Shown here piece after piece: positions 15,544 to 24,632 of a DNA stretch of 64,000 nt. Position 1 is the first letter of the stretch, and each line of letters begins with the position of its first letter. The stretch covers positions 1 through 64,000 of the forward strand of contig NZ_BSCT01000033.1 of assembly GCF_030159255.1 (NCBI RefSeq), given 5' to 3'. The position numbers and the translations under genes were made by a program. This DNA is from Bradyrhizobium sp. SSBR45G. GTDB lineage: Bacteria; Pseudomonadota; Alphaproteobacteria; Rhizobiales; Xanthobacteraceae. The notes below the pieces were generated by a model. It saw nothing but the letters and a program-made list of their open reading frames with translations. It was not told where the DNA came from and did no database searches.

Positions 15544-17682
15544 ATGGCGATTCGGATCAGCTTGAGCAGGATGCTCGGAGTGCTGCGCCCGAGATGGGGC
15601 GTCCGGGGCAGCCTGTTCGCGGCGTTCACCGTGATCGCCGGCATGGCCATCGCGATCAGCATCGGCGCGGGACTGATGCTGCGCCAGATCGGCGGCACCA
15701 TGGTCGAGCTCTCCGGCCGCGACATTCCGCGCCTCACCGCAAGCCTGCAACTGCTGGCGCAGAGCTCCAGCCTCGCCAGCCTCGGTCCGGCACTGCTCGG
15801 CTCGCAGAGCGAGGACGCTCTCAACGAGCGCCTGAAGAAGATGCAGGAGATCCAGAAGGCCACGCAGCAGCGTCTCGCCGAGATCAGCGCGCTCGGCGCC
15901 GAGAAGAGCGTGATGACGCCGCTGGCCGAGACGATCAAGAACATCAACGAGGCCAATCAGAGCCTGGTCTCCGCCGCGCGCGAGCGCCTGGCCGTCGCGG
16001 CCACGCACAACCAGCAATACGACGCCCTGCGCAAGGCGCAGGAGGACTTCACCAAGGCGGCGAACGAGCCGATGCTGGATGCCCAGACCCAGCTCAACGC
16101 CGTGCTCGGCGCAGCCGAAGTATCGGCGGACGACGCCACCGCCGCAGCGCGCTTCGTCGAGCAGCTCGGCAATGTGACGGCCTCCGGCAATCTGATCGTG
16201 GCGCAGATGGCTGCCGCCCTGTCGGCGAACGACGCCGACACGCTGGAGACGATCGAGCGGCAGTTCAAGGAGGCGCTGGCGCAGCTGAAGTCCAATCTGG
16301 AGCTGCTGCCGAGCGGCCGCGGCACCAAGGCGATCCACGACGCCGCGCTGAAGCTCGCCGCGCTCGGCGAAGGCAAGGGCCGCGTGTTCAAGACGCGCGA
16401 GAAGGAGCTCGACGCCAACGACTACGGCCAGACCGTGCTGGAAGAGACCCGCAAGCTCAATGTCGGACTCGACATCAGCGTCCAGCAGCTCGTCGAAGGC
16501 GTGCGCAAATCGACCGAAGGCGCGACCAGCGCGGCCGGCCAGAAGATCGAGCTGGCCACATACGGCATGATCGGCGCAGGCGCCGCCACCCTGCTCGGCT
16601 CGTTCCTGTTCGTCTGGCTCTATGTCGGCGGCAACATCCTGCGCCGCATCAAGCGGCTGCAGCAGGCGATGCAGCTGCTGTCGAGCGGCGATCTGGAGAC
16701 GGAGATTGCGGCCTCGAAGCAGCGCGACGAGATCGGTGCGATGGTCGACACCTTGCAGGTGTTCCGCGACAACATGGTGCAGGCCCGCACCCTGGCCGCC
16801 GAGCAGGACCGCGAGAATGCCGCCAAGGCCGAGCGGGCCACCCGCATGGAGGCCCGGATCGCCGAGTTCGAGGCGACGGTGCGCAGCGCGCTCGGCAATC
16901 TGCAAAGCTCCGCCACGGCGATGCAGACGACGGCGCAAAGCATGTCGCAGACCGCCGACCAGTCGAATTCGCTGGTCAACGCGGTCGCCGCCGCCGCCGA
17001 GGAGACCTCGGTCAACGTGCAGACCGTGTCGGCCGGCACCGAGCAGCTATCGTCCTCGATCGCCGAGATCGGCCGTCAGGTCGTGACCTCCGCGCAGATC
17101 GCAAAGAAGGCGGTCGAGGAAGCAGGTGCCACCGACGCCACCATGCAGGGCCTGGCCGACAATGCGAGCCGCGTCAGCGTGGTCGTCGACCTGATCCAGG
17201 CGATCGCCTCGCAGACCAACCTGCTCGCGCTCAATGCCACCATCGAGGCGGCGCGCGCCGGCGAAGCCGGCCGCGGCTTCGCGGTGGTCGCCCAGGAGGT
17301 CAAGAGCCTCGCCAGCCAGACCGCCAAGGCGACCGACGAGATCCGCACCCAGATCGCCGGGATGCAGCAGGTGGCTTCCAATGCCGTATCGGCGATCCGC
17401 AACATCGGCGGGACCATCGCCGAGATCGACAACGTCACGACGGCGATCGCAGCCGCCGTGGAAGAGCAGGGCACCGCGACACACGAGATCGCCCGCAACA
17501 TTCAGCAAGCGGCGTCAGGCACCACCGAGGTCTCCAACAACATCACCGGCGTTTCCAGCGCCTCGGCCCAGGCCGGCACCTCCGCCAACGAGGTGCTGAC
17601 CGCCTCCGAGGCGCTGCGCCGCGAGGCCGACACCCTGCGCGCCGAGGTCGATGCGTTCCTGACCAATATCCAGGCGGCGTAG
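15544..17682 (+). CDS. Methyl-accepting chemotaxis protein with large helical sensor domain
   Basis: The 712-residue receptor has TM1 at about 23-47 (SLFAAFTVIAGMAIAISIGA), then an about 300-residue periplasmic all-helical region, longer than that of the two receptors upstream and resembling a helical-bimodular sensor. TM2 follows (MIGAGAATLLGSFLFVWLYV), then HAMP (KQRDEIGAMVDTLQVFRDNM) and a signalling domain with AIASQTNLLALNATIEAARA and GRGFAVVAQEVKSL. It has no PilZ domain and no CheR-tethering pentapeptide at the C-terminus (ends TNIQAA). The ligand is unknown. It is the third receptor within 8 kb, with no che genes alongside. Confidence 0.9.
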   Translation: MAIRISLSRMLGVLRPRWGVRGSLFAAFTVIAGMAIAISIGAGLMLRQIGGTMVELSGRDIPRLTASLQLLAQSSSLASLGPALLGSQSEDALNERLKKMQEIQKATQQRLAEISALGAEKSVMTPLAETIKNINEANQSLVSAARERLAVAATHNQQYDALRKAQEDFTKAANEPMLDAQTQLNAVLGAAEVSADDATAAARFVEQLGNVTASGNLIVAQMAAALSANDADTLETIERQFKEALAQLKSNLELLPSGRGTKAIHDAALKLAALGEGKGRVFKTREKELDANDYGQTVLEETRKLNVGLDISVQQLVEGVRKSTEGATSAAGQKIELATYGMIGAGAATLLGSFLFVWLYVGGNILRRIKRLQQAMQLLSSGDLETEIAASKQRDEIGAMVDTLQVFRDNMVQARTLAAEQDRENAAKAERATRMEARIAEFEATVRSALGNLQSSATAMQTTAQSMSQTADQSNSLVNAVAAAAEETSVNVQTVSAGTEQLSSSIAEIGRQVVTSAQIAKKAVEEAGATDATMQGLADNASRVSVVVDLIQAIASQTNLLALNATIEAARAGEAGRGFAVVAQEVKSLASQTAKATDEIRTQIAGMQQVASNAVSAIRNIGGTIAEIDNVTTAIAAAVEEQGTATHEIARNIQQAASGTTEVSNNITGVSSASAQAGTSANEVLTASEALRREADTLRAEVDAFLTNIQAA

Positions 17683-17686
17683 TCGC

Positions 17687-17750
17687 CATCCGGGCCTCGC
17701 CCTTCGAGACGCCCCGCCTGCAGCGGGCTCCTCAGGGGGGAGGAGGAAGG
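17687..17750. repeat. Dispersed inverted repeat, family C (copy 1)
   Basis: The segment CGGGCCTCGCCCTTCGAGACG then CCTGCAGCGGGCTCCTCAGG is the reverse complement, with a few changes, of the left half of the repeat at 34138-34244. It lies just after the receptor stop codon and can form a GCCCGC-type hairpin, so it may also help to end that transcript. Confidence 0.65.
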
Positions 17751-17841
17751 TCGTAGCCTGGGCCTGCCGCGTCCCGGAATGCCGTCCAGCCATGTCTTTT
17801 TCGGCTGGCGCTCGCCCGCGGCGGCCGTTAATCGATGAGGC

Positions 17842-18900
17842 ATGACCAAGACAGACACTGTTCACTCCTCGGCCGAAGCCCTGCGATACCCCTGGGAAGA
17901 GCACCCCGGCGAGGACCAGGTCGTCGAAGTCGCGCCCGGCGTATTGTGGCTGCGGCTCAAGCTGCCGTTCCGGCTCAACCATGTGAACATCTATCTGCTG
18001 GCCGACGGCGACGGCTGGGTCGCGGTCGATTCCGGCTTCGGCAACGAGGAGTCGATCGCCGCCTGGACGCGGCTGCTCGACGGCCCGCTCAAGCACGTCA
18101 GGATCAGCCGGCTGATCGTCACCCATTCCCATCCCGACCATGTCGGGCTGGCGGGGTGGATCGTCGAGCGCTTCAACTGCCCGCTGGTGATGTCGCAGGT
18201 CGAATATCTGCAGTCGGTCTATCACCAGAGCCGCGGCACCGAGGAGCGGCGCAACGCGCAGCGGCTGTTCTTCCGCCGCCACGGCATGGACGAGACCCTG
18301 ACCGACAAGCTGCTCGGGCGCGGCCAGGACTATCTGCAGCGCGTCTCGGTGCTGCCGGCGTCCTACCGCCGCATCTCCCATGGCGACGAGATCGAGATCG
18401 GCAGCCGGCGCTTCAAGGTCATCACCGGCGGCGGCCACGCGCTCGACCAGGTCATGCTGTATTGCGCGGCCGACAAGCTGTTCCTGTCCGCCGACCAGGT
18501 GCTGAGCAAGATCTCGCCGAATGTCAGCGTCTGGGCGGTCGAGCCGGACCAGAACTCGCTCGGCGAATATCTGGCGTCGCTGGCGAGCCTGACCACCACC
18601 CTGCCCTATGACCTGCTGGTGCTGCCGGGCCATGGCGTGCCGTTCTACGGCCTGAAGACCCGTATCAAGCAGCTCGCCGATCATCACGAGGAGCGCTGCC
18701 GCATGATCGCGGAGGCCTGCCGCGACGAGACCAGGACCTCGGCGCAGCTCGTCCCCGTGGTGTTCCACAAGCACGTGCTCGACCCGCACCAGATGGGCTT
18801 TGCCGCCGGCGAGCTGATCGCCCATGTCAACTACATGCTGGTCGAGGGCCGCCTGACGAGCCAGGCCATCGACGGCGTGCTGCATTATCGCACCACCTGA
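17842..18900 (+). CDS. MBL-fold metallo-hydrolase
   Basis: The 352-residue enzyme has the metallo-beta-lactamase metal-binding motif THSHPDHVGL (about 95-104), a later GGGHALDQVMLY and LPGHGVPF that fit the remaining His ligands, and a C-terminal helical domain like that of the LACTB2-type group. No signal peptide is seen, so it is cytoplasmic. Family members hydrolyse thioesters, phosphodiesters or lactones, and the exact substrate cannot be read. The ATG follows a weak RBS (GATGAGGC). It is upstream of hemA with a 206-bp gap. Confidence 0.87.
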   Translation: MTKTDTVHSSAEALRYPWEEHPGEDQVVEVAPGVLWLRLKLPFRLNHVNIYLLADGDGWVAVDSGFGNEESIAAWTRLLDGPLKHVRISRLIVTHSHPDHVGLAGWIVERFNCPLVMSQVEYLQSVYHQSRGTEERRNAQRLFFRRHGMDETLTDKLLGRGQDYLQRVSVLPASYRRISHGDEIEIGSRRFKVITGGGHALDQVMLYCAADKLFLSADQVLSKISPNVSVWAVEPDQNSLGEYLASLASLTTTLPYDLLVLPGHGVPFYGLKTRIKQLADHHEERCRMIAEACRDETRTSAQLVPVVFHKHVLDPHQMGFAAGELIAHVNYMLVEGRLTSQAIDGVLHYRTT

Positions 18901-19106
18901 GGCTGCCGCGGGTCCGCCGCAATACGAGCGCGGATCGGCCCAGATCGGGCGATCCTCGCGCGATCCTTGGACAAAACGCCCAATTCCTGCCGTGGGATTC
19001 CGGCTCGACAGCCGCTCTGGAAACGCTCTAAGAAGGCCTTAAGCCCCCGTTGCTTAGAGGGTCGGTTCCAGGCGCTGCGCTGCAGCGCAGCACGTCAGGT
19101 CTCGTG

Positions 19107-20336
19107 ATGGACTACAGCCAATACTTCAGTGCCGCCCTCGGTCGTCTGCATGATGAGCGCCGCTACCGGGTCTTCGCCGATCTCGAACGCATCGCCGGCC
19201 GCTTCCCACATGCGACGTGGCATTCCCCGAGCGGACCGCGCAACGTGGTGATCTGGTGCTCCAACGACTATCTCGGCATGGGCCAGCACCCCAAGGTGGT
19301 CGGTGCGATGGTCGAGACCGCGACCCGCGTCGGCACCGGCGCCGGCGGCACCCGCAACATCGCCGGCACCCATCATCCGCTGGTGCAGCTCGAAGCCGAG
19401 CTCGCCGACCTGCACGGCAAGGAAGCGGCGCTGCTGTTCACCTCCGGCTACGTCTCCAACCAGACCGGCATCGCGACGCTCGCCAAGCTGATCCCCGACT
19501 GCCTGATCCTGTCGGACGCGCTCAACCACAATTCGATGATCGAGGGCGTCCGCCAGTCCGGCTGCGAGCGCCAGATCTGGCGCCACAACGATCTCGCCCA
19601 TCTCGAACAGCTGCTGATTTCAGCCGGCCCCTCGAGGCCCAAGCTGATCGCCTGCGAGAGCCTGTATTCGATGGACGGCGACGTCGCGCCGCTCGCGGCG
19701 ATCTGCGATCTCGCCGAGCGCTACAACGCAATGACCTATGTCGACGAGGTCCATGCGGTCGGCATGTACGGCCCGCGCGGCGGCGGCATCGCCGAGCGCG
19801 ACGGCGTCATGCACCGCATCGACATTCTCGAAGGCACCCTCGCCAAGGCGTTCGGCTGCCTCGGCGGATACATCGCCGCGAAGGGCGAGATCATCGACGC
19901 CGTGCGCTCCTACGCGCCGGGCTTCATCTTCACGACCGCGCTGCCGCCGCCGATCTGCTCGGCCGCGACGGCCGCGATCAAGCACCTGAAATCGTCGGGC
20001 TGGGAGCGCGAGCGCCACCAGGACCGCGCCGCCCGGGTCAAGGCAATCCTCCATGCCGCCGGCCTCCCGGTGATGGCCAACGACACCCACATCGTGCCGC
20101 TGTTCGTCGGCGATCCCGAGAAGTGCAAGCAGGCCTCCGACCTGCTGCTCGAAGAGCACGGCATCTACATCCAGCCGATCAACTATCCGACGGTGGCCAA
20201 GGGCACCGAGCGCCTGCGCATCACGCCCTCGCCCTACCACGACGACGGCCTGATCGACCGCTTGGCCGAAGCCCTGCTCCAGGTCTGGGAACGCCTCGGG
20301 CTCTCGCTGCACAAGACGGCGATGGCGGCGGAGTAG
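19107..20336 (+). CDS. hemA: 5-aminolevulinate synthase
   Basis: The 409-residue PLP enzyme condenses glycine with succinyl-CoA to give 5-aminolevulinate, the committed step of the C4 route to heme, cobalamin and, where present, bacteriochlorophyll. Visible family features are the N-terminal MDYSQYFSAALGRLHDERRY, the glycine-rich GTGAGGTRNIAGTHHPLVQLE, VDEVHAVGMYGPRGGG, and the cofactor lysine in LEGTLAKAFGCLGGY. The length equals that of rhizobial HemA. The ATG within CTCGTGATGG has a weak RBS. The gene stands alone between an MBL hydrolase and a G-rich inverted repeat. No FNR/FixK-type box is obvious upstream. Confidence 0.96.
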   Translation: MDYSQYFSAALGRLHDERRYRVFADLERIAGRFPHATWHSPSGPRNVVIWCSNDYLGMGQHPKVVGAMVETATRVGTGAGGTRNIAGTHHPLVQLEAELADLHGKEAALLFTSGYVSNQTGIATLAKLIPDCLILSDALNHNSMIEGVRQSGCERQIWRHNDLAHLEQLLISAGPSRPKLIACESLYSMDGDVAPLAAICDLAERYNAMTYVDEVHAVGMYGPRGGGIAERDGVMHRIDILEGTLAKAFGCLGGYIAAKGEIIDAVRSYAPGFIFTTALPPPICSAATAAIKHLKSSGWERERHQDRAARVKAILHAAGLPVMANDTHIVPLFVGDPEKCKQASDLLLEEHGIYIQPINYPTVAKGTERLRITPSPYHDDGLIDRLAEALLQVWERLGLSLHKTAMAAE

Positions 20337-20386
20337 TTGTTCAACTTTTCCCGGTGAGCCCGCACACGTCGACGCGACCGCGGTGC

Positions 20387-20584
20387 GCTCCCCTCCCCCT
20401 TGCGGGGAGGGGTCGGGGGTGGGGGTCCGCGAGTCCCGCTCTCGGTGAGATCCCGGGTTTCTTCAAGAGTGCAACGAGTCCAGCTCCCAGGTTGAGATTC
20501 GGACAAGACCGGAGGCGCACGCCAACAAAGTTCAGCGCCCGGAAACCCCCACCCCCAACCCCTCCCCGCAAGGGGGAGGGGAGC
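20387..20584. repeat. MITE-like element with 40-bp G/C-rich terminal inverted repeats (family F)
   Basis: Left arm 20387-20426 and right arm 20545-20584 are complementary over 40 bp with one mismatch; the core is CTCCCCTCCCCCTTGCGGGG followed by a GGGGTCGGGGGTGGGGG-type tract. They flank 118 bp of unrelated sequence with no gene. The rest of the gap (20337-20740) holds nothing else I can name beyond the RBS region of the kinase gene. A single arm recurs at 52723-52749. Confidence 0.75.
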
Positions 20585-20740
20585 CGACCGGCCGAGCCGT
20601 AAGAGCTCGGCTCTCAACACGAAGACGCTCGACATCCCTATGCCCGCGCCTCTCCAGATCGCTATCGCCCCGCCTCCCGCAAAGCGCTAAGTTCGCCGCA
20701 CAATTCCCGGGGCGGAGCGACGAGGAGTTCGCGTAAGACC

Positions 20741-23700
20741 ATGCTGCACGACTGGGGCGTGATCCTGGCCGCGTTCGGCTACATCGGCTTCCTGTTCCTG
20801 GTCGCCAGCCGCGGCAACCGGGACGGCGAGCGGCGGCCGGCGGAGAGCCGCGGCCGGCTGTCAGGGCTGATCTACCCGCTGTCGCTGGCGATCTACTGCA
20901 CCTCCTGGACGTTCTTCGGCTCGGTCGGCTTCGCCTCGCGCAACAGCGTCGATTTTCTCGCGATCTATCTCGGGCCGATCCTGATGGTCGGCGCCTGCAC
21001 GCCGTTGCTGCGCCGCGTCATCCATCTCGCCAAGACGCAGAACATCACCTCGGTCGCCGACCTGATCGGCGCCCGCTACGGCAAGAGCCAGGCGGTGGCA
21101 GCCACCGTGGCGCTGATCGCGATCATCGGCTCGGTGCCCTATATCGCGCTGCAGCTGAAAGCCGTCGCCTCCTCGCTGCAGACCATCCTGATCGACGACC
21201 GCGCCTTCGCCCACATCCCGATCGTCGGCGACATGGCGCTGATGGTGACCCTGGCGATGGCGGTCTTCGCGGTGCTGTTCGGCACCCGCCAGACCGACGC
21301 CACCGAGCACCAGCACGGCCTGATGCTGGCGGTCGCCACCGAGTCCATCATCAAGCTGGTCGCCTTCATCGCCGCCGGCGCCTTCGTGACCTTCGTCATG
21401 TTCTCGCCGGTCGAGCTGATCGAGCGGGCGATGAAATCGCCGGAGGCCGAGCGCGCGCTGGAATATGTGCCGGGCATCGGCAATTTCCTCACCATGACCT
21501 TGCTGTCGTTCTGCGCCGCGATGCTGCTGCCGCGCCAGTTCCACGTCAGCGTGGTCGAGAACGCCAGCGATGCCGAAGTGTCGCGCGCGCGCTGGCTGTT
21601 CCCGCTCTATCTCGTCGCCATCAATCTGTTCGTGATCCCGATCGCGCTCGCCGGCCTCGTCACCTTCCCGTTCGGCGCCGTCGACAGCGACATGTATGTG
21701 CTGGCGCTGCCGATCGAGGCGAACTCGCAATGGCTGTCGATCGTCGTCTTCGTCGGCGGCCTGTCGGCGGCGACCGCGATGGTGATCGTCGAATGCGTGG
21801 CCTTGTCGATCATGGTCTGCAACGACATCGTTGTGCCGCTGGTGCTGCAGCGCCAGGAGCAGCGCGAGATCGGCCGCGACTTCGCGGGCTTCCTGCTCGG
21901 CACCCGCCGTATCGCGATCTTCGCCATCATGGTGATGGCCTATTTCTACTACCGCGCGCTCGGTACCGCCCAGCTCGCCGCGATCGGCCTGCTGTCGTTT
22001 GCCGCGATCGCACAGCTGGCGCCGAGCTTCTTCGGCGGCCTGTTGTGGCGGCGCGCCACCGCGCGCGGTGCGATGGGCGGCATGCTGGTCGGCTTTGCGG
22101 TGTGGCTCTATACGCTGTTCATTCCGAGCTTCCTCGACACCTCGACCACGGGCATCCTGTTCCTGCAGCACGGCCCGTTCGGCTTCGAGCCGCTGCGCCC
22201 GCAGGCACTGCTCGGCACCGACCTGCCGCCGCTGCTGCACGGCGTGTTGTGGAGCCTGTCGCTCAACCTGCTGACCTACATCGTGCTGTCGCTGGCGCGC
22301 CAGCCGTCGTCGATCGAGCTGTTGCAGGCCGATTTGTTCGTGCCGGCCGAGCTGACGCCGAGCGCGCCGAGCTTCCGGCGCTGGCGCTCCACGGTGACCG
22401 TGCAGGACATCCAGAGCACGGTGGGCCAGTATCTCGGACCCGACCGTGCCCGCGCCTCGTTCGAGACCTTCGCCGCCCAGCGCAACATGGCGCTCGATCC
22501 GGCAGCGCCTGCCGATTTCGAGCTGCTGCGCCACGCCGAGCACCTGATTGCGTCGTCGATCGGCGCGGCCTCCTCGCGCCTCGTGATGTCGCTGCTGCTG
22601 CGCAAGCGCACGGTCTCCGCCAAGGCGGCGCTGAAGCTGCTCGACGATTCTCACGCCGCGCTGCATTTCAACCGCGAGATCCTGCAGACCGCGCTCAACC
22701 ATGTGCGCCAGGGCATCGCGGTGTTCGACGCCGATCTGCAGCTGATCTGCTCCAACGGCCAGTTCGTCGACCTGCTCGGCCTGCCGCCGGACCTGGTGCA
22801 GATCGGCAGCCCGCTGAAGGAAATCCTCGAATTCATGGGCACGATCGGCGCGCCGACTGATGAGGACAGCGAGGCGCTGCTGGCGCGCCGGCTCGCCGCC
22901 TACACCACCGAGGGCGAGCCCTATCTGGAACGCCTCGCCGACCGCCACATGGTGATCGAGGTCCGCACCAACCGCATGCCCGATGGCGGCCTCGTCATCA
23001 CCTTCACCGACGTGACGCCGTCCTTCGAGGCTGCGGAAGCGCTGGAGCGCGCCAATGCGACGCTCGAAAAGCGCGTGCGCGACCGCACCGAGGAACTGAC
23101 AAGGCTGAACTCCGAGCTGGCGCTCGCCAAGAGCGCCGCCGAGGACGCCAACATCTCCAAGACCCGCTTCCTCGCGGCCGCCAGCCACGACATCCTGCAG
23201 CCTCTGAACGCCGCGCGGCTCTACGTCACCAGCCTGGTCGAGCGGCAGACGCCGGGCGAGGATTCGCGCCTCGTCGAGAACATCGACGACTCACTTGAGG
23301 CGATCGAGGAGATCCTGGGCGCGCTGCTCGACATCTCGCGGCTCGATGCCGGCGCGATGACGCCCTCGATCTCGAGCTTCAAGATGGCCGATCTGATGCG
23401 CTCGCTGGAGATCGAGTTCGCGCCCGCTGCGCGCGCCAAGGGGCTCGAGCTGATCTTCGTGCCGTCCTCGCTGCCGGTCGAATCCGACCGCCTGCTGCTG
23501 CGCCGGCTGCTGCAGAACCTCATCTCCAACGCCATCAAATACACGCCCAAGGGCCGCGTCCTGGTCGGCTGCCGCCGCCGCGGCCAGTCGCTGCAGATCG
23601 GCGTCTGGGACACCGGCGTCGGCGTTCCGCCCGCCAAGCGCGGCGAGATCTTCAAGGAATTCCACCGGCTCGAGCAGGGCGCGCGGATCGCCCGCGGCCT

Positions 23701-24259
23701 CGGCCTCGGCCTGTCGATCGTCGAGCGCATCGCGCGGGTGCTCAACCATGGCATCGCGCTGGCCTCAAATCCCGGGGGCGGCTCGGCCTTCTCGGTGACC
23801 GTGCCAATCGCCAAGGCGATCAACCACACCGCCGCCGTCACCAGCGCGACGCCGCTGGCGACGACGCCGATCGCGGGCGCGCTGATCGTCTGCATCGAGA
23901 ACGACCCGGCGATTCTCGACGGCATGAAGACGCTGCTCACGGCCTGGGATGCCGAGGTGATCGCCGTGCCCGATCCGGAGTCCGCCATGGAGGCCATCGA
24001 GGCCCGCGACGGCGCCGTCACCGGCCTGCTGGTCGACTATCACCTCGACCGCGGCAACGGCATCGCCGCGATCCGCGACATCCGCCGCCGCTTCAACGAG
24101 GCGCTGCCCGCGATCCTGATCACCGCCGACCGCAGCCCCCACGTCCGCGCCGCCGCGCGCGACGAGAACATCGCCGTGCTCAACAAGCCGCTCAAGCCGG
24201 CCTCGCTGCGCGCGCTGCTCGGGCAATGGCGGATCCAGCAGATGGTGGCGGCGGAGTAG
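20741..24259 (+). CDS. Hybrid sensor histidine kinase with N-terminal sodium/solute symporter-like domain
   Basis: The 1172-residue membrane protein starts with about 13 predicted membrane segments of the sodium:solute symporter fold (residues about 5-520; for example YPLSLAIYCTSWTFFGSVGF and NITSVADLIGARYGKSQAVA). A PAS domain follows (about 645-765), then a coiled coil, a histidine kinase with the phosphorylated His in AAASHDILQPLNAARLY, an ATPase domain (NLISNAIKYTPKGR, DTGVGVPP, GLGLSIVERI), and a receiver domain with the acceptor Asp in GLLVDYHLDRGNG. Such CbrA-like kinases sense or use nutrient transport to drive regulation. No cognate response regulator lies adjacent. The start ATG has a GAGGAG 14 bases upstream. 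Confidence 0.92.
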   Translation: MLHDWGVILAAFGYIGFLFLVASRGNRDGERRPAESRGRLSGLIYPLSLAIYCTSWTFFGSVGFASRNSVDFLAIYLGPILMVGACTPLLRRVIHLAKTQNITSVADLIGARYGKSQAVAATVALIAIIGSVPYIALQLKAVASSLQTILIDDRAFAHIPIVGDMALMVTLAMAVFAVLFGTRQTDATEHQHGLMLAVATESIIKLVAFIAAGAFVTFVMFSPVELIERAMKSPEAERALEYVPGIGNFLTMTLLSFCAAMLLPRQFHVSVVENASDAEVSRARWLFPLYLVAINLFVIPIALAGLVTFPFGAVDSDMYVLALPIEANSQWLSIVVFVGGLSAATAMVIVECVALSIMVCNDIVVPLVLQRQEQREIGRDFAGFLLGTRRIAIFAIMVMAYFYYRALGTAQLAAIGLLSFAAIAQLAPSFFGGLLWRRATARGAMGGMLVGFAVWLYTLFIPSFLDTSTTGILFLQHGPFGFEPLRPQALLGTDLPPLLHGVLWSLSLNLLTYIVLSLARQPSSIELLQADLFVPAELTPSAPSFRRWRSTVTVQDIQSTVGQYLGPDRARASFETFAAQRNMALDPAAPADFELLRHAEHLIASSIGAASSRLVMSLLLRKRTVSAKAALKLLDDSHAALHFNREILQTALNHVRQGIAVFDADLQLICSNGQFVDLLGLPPDLVQIGSPLKEILEFMGTIGAPTDEDSEALLARRLAAYTTEGEPYLERLADRHMVIEVRTNRMPDGGLVITFTDVTPSFEAAEALERANATLEKRVRDRTEELTRLNSELALAKSAAEDANISKTRFLAAASHDILQPLNAARLYVTSLVERQTPGEDSRLVENIDDSLEAIEEILGALLDISRLDAGAMTPSISSFKMADLMRSLEIEFAPAARAKGLELIFVPSSLPVESDRLLLRRLLQNLISNAIKYTPKGRVLVGCRRRGQSLQIGVWDTGVGVPPAKRGEIFKEFHRLEQGARIARGLGLGLSIVERIARVLNHGIALASNPGGGSAFSVTVPIAKAINHTAAVTSATPLATTPIAGALIVCIENDPAILDGMKTLLTAWDAEVIAVPDPESAMEAIEARDGAVTGLLVDYHLDRGNGIAAIRDIRRRFNEALPAILITADRSPHVRAAARDENIAVLNKPLKPASLRALLGQWRIQQMVAAE

Positions 24260-24317
24260 TTCGAAGGCGCGGCTGCTCACCTGAAAAACAGGCAGCCCCG
24301 ACTGGCGAACAAAACGA

Positions 24318-24479
24318 TCAGAACAGGCCGGGACTGAGATCCAGCCCGTAGGTCAGCGTCAATATCCATACAAAAAATGAAGCAGTGAAAAACAGCACCA
24401 GATGTTTGAGCAACTCGTCCTTTGCACCACCTGATGCCTCGGAAAAAGCCCTCGAAAGAGCCCTGGCCATGGCAGTCAT
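24318..24479 (-). CDS. 53-residue single-pass membrane protein
   Basis: This small frame has a clear RBS (GAGGTCGCAT then ATG). It encodes a basic, helical N-terminus (MTAMARALSRAFSEASGG), a charged KDELLKH, and one hydrophobic helix LVLFFTASFFVWILTLTYGL, ending DLSPGLF. It faces the kinase gene convergently and lies downstream of rpiB. Its size and topology resemble small respiratory-complex or stress-related membrane peptides, but I do not recognise a family. Base composition is slightly less GC-rich than its neighbours. Confidence 0.7.
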   Translation of the reverse strand: MTAMARALSRAFSEASGGAKDELLKHLVLFFTASFFVWILTLTYGLDLSPGLF

Positions 24480-24632
24480 ATGCGACCTCTAACTCCCCCG
24501 TCTTGAAATAGGTCAAGTCGAAGGGCTCAAAGGTTCATCACGGCGAGAAAGCTGACCCGCAGCGACGCGGCGCAGCCGGACCTGCCGTTTGGCTGCCGCA
24601 ATTGCCGGTCCGCTCGCATCCAAGCGACGGCA

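Noticed and set aside
20861..23188. A 775-codon open frame on the minus strand inside the hybrid kinase
   Set aside because: It mirrors the kinase codon pattern and its translation is low-complexity (RRR, HDG, AERQ); there are no family motifs.
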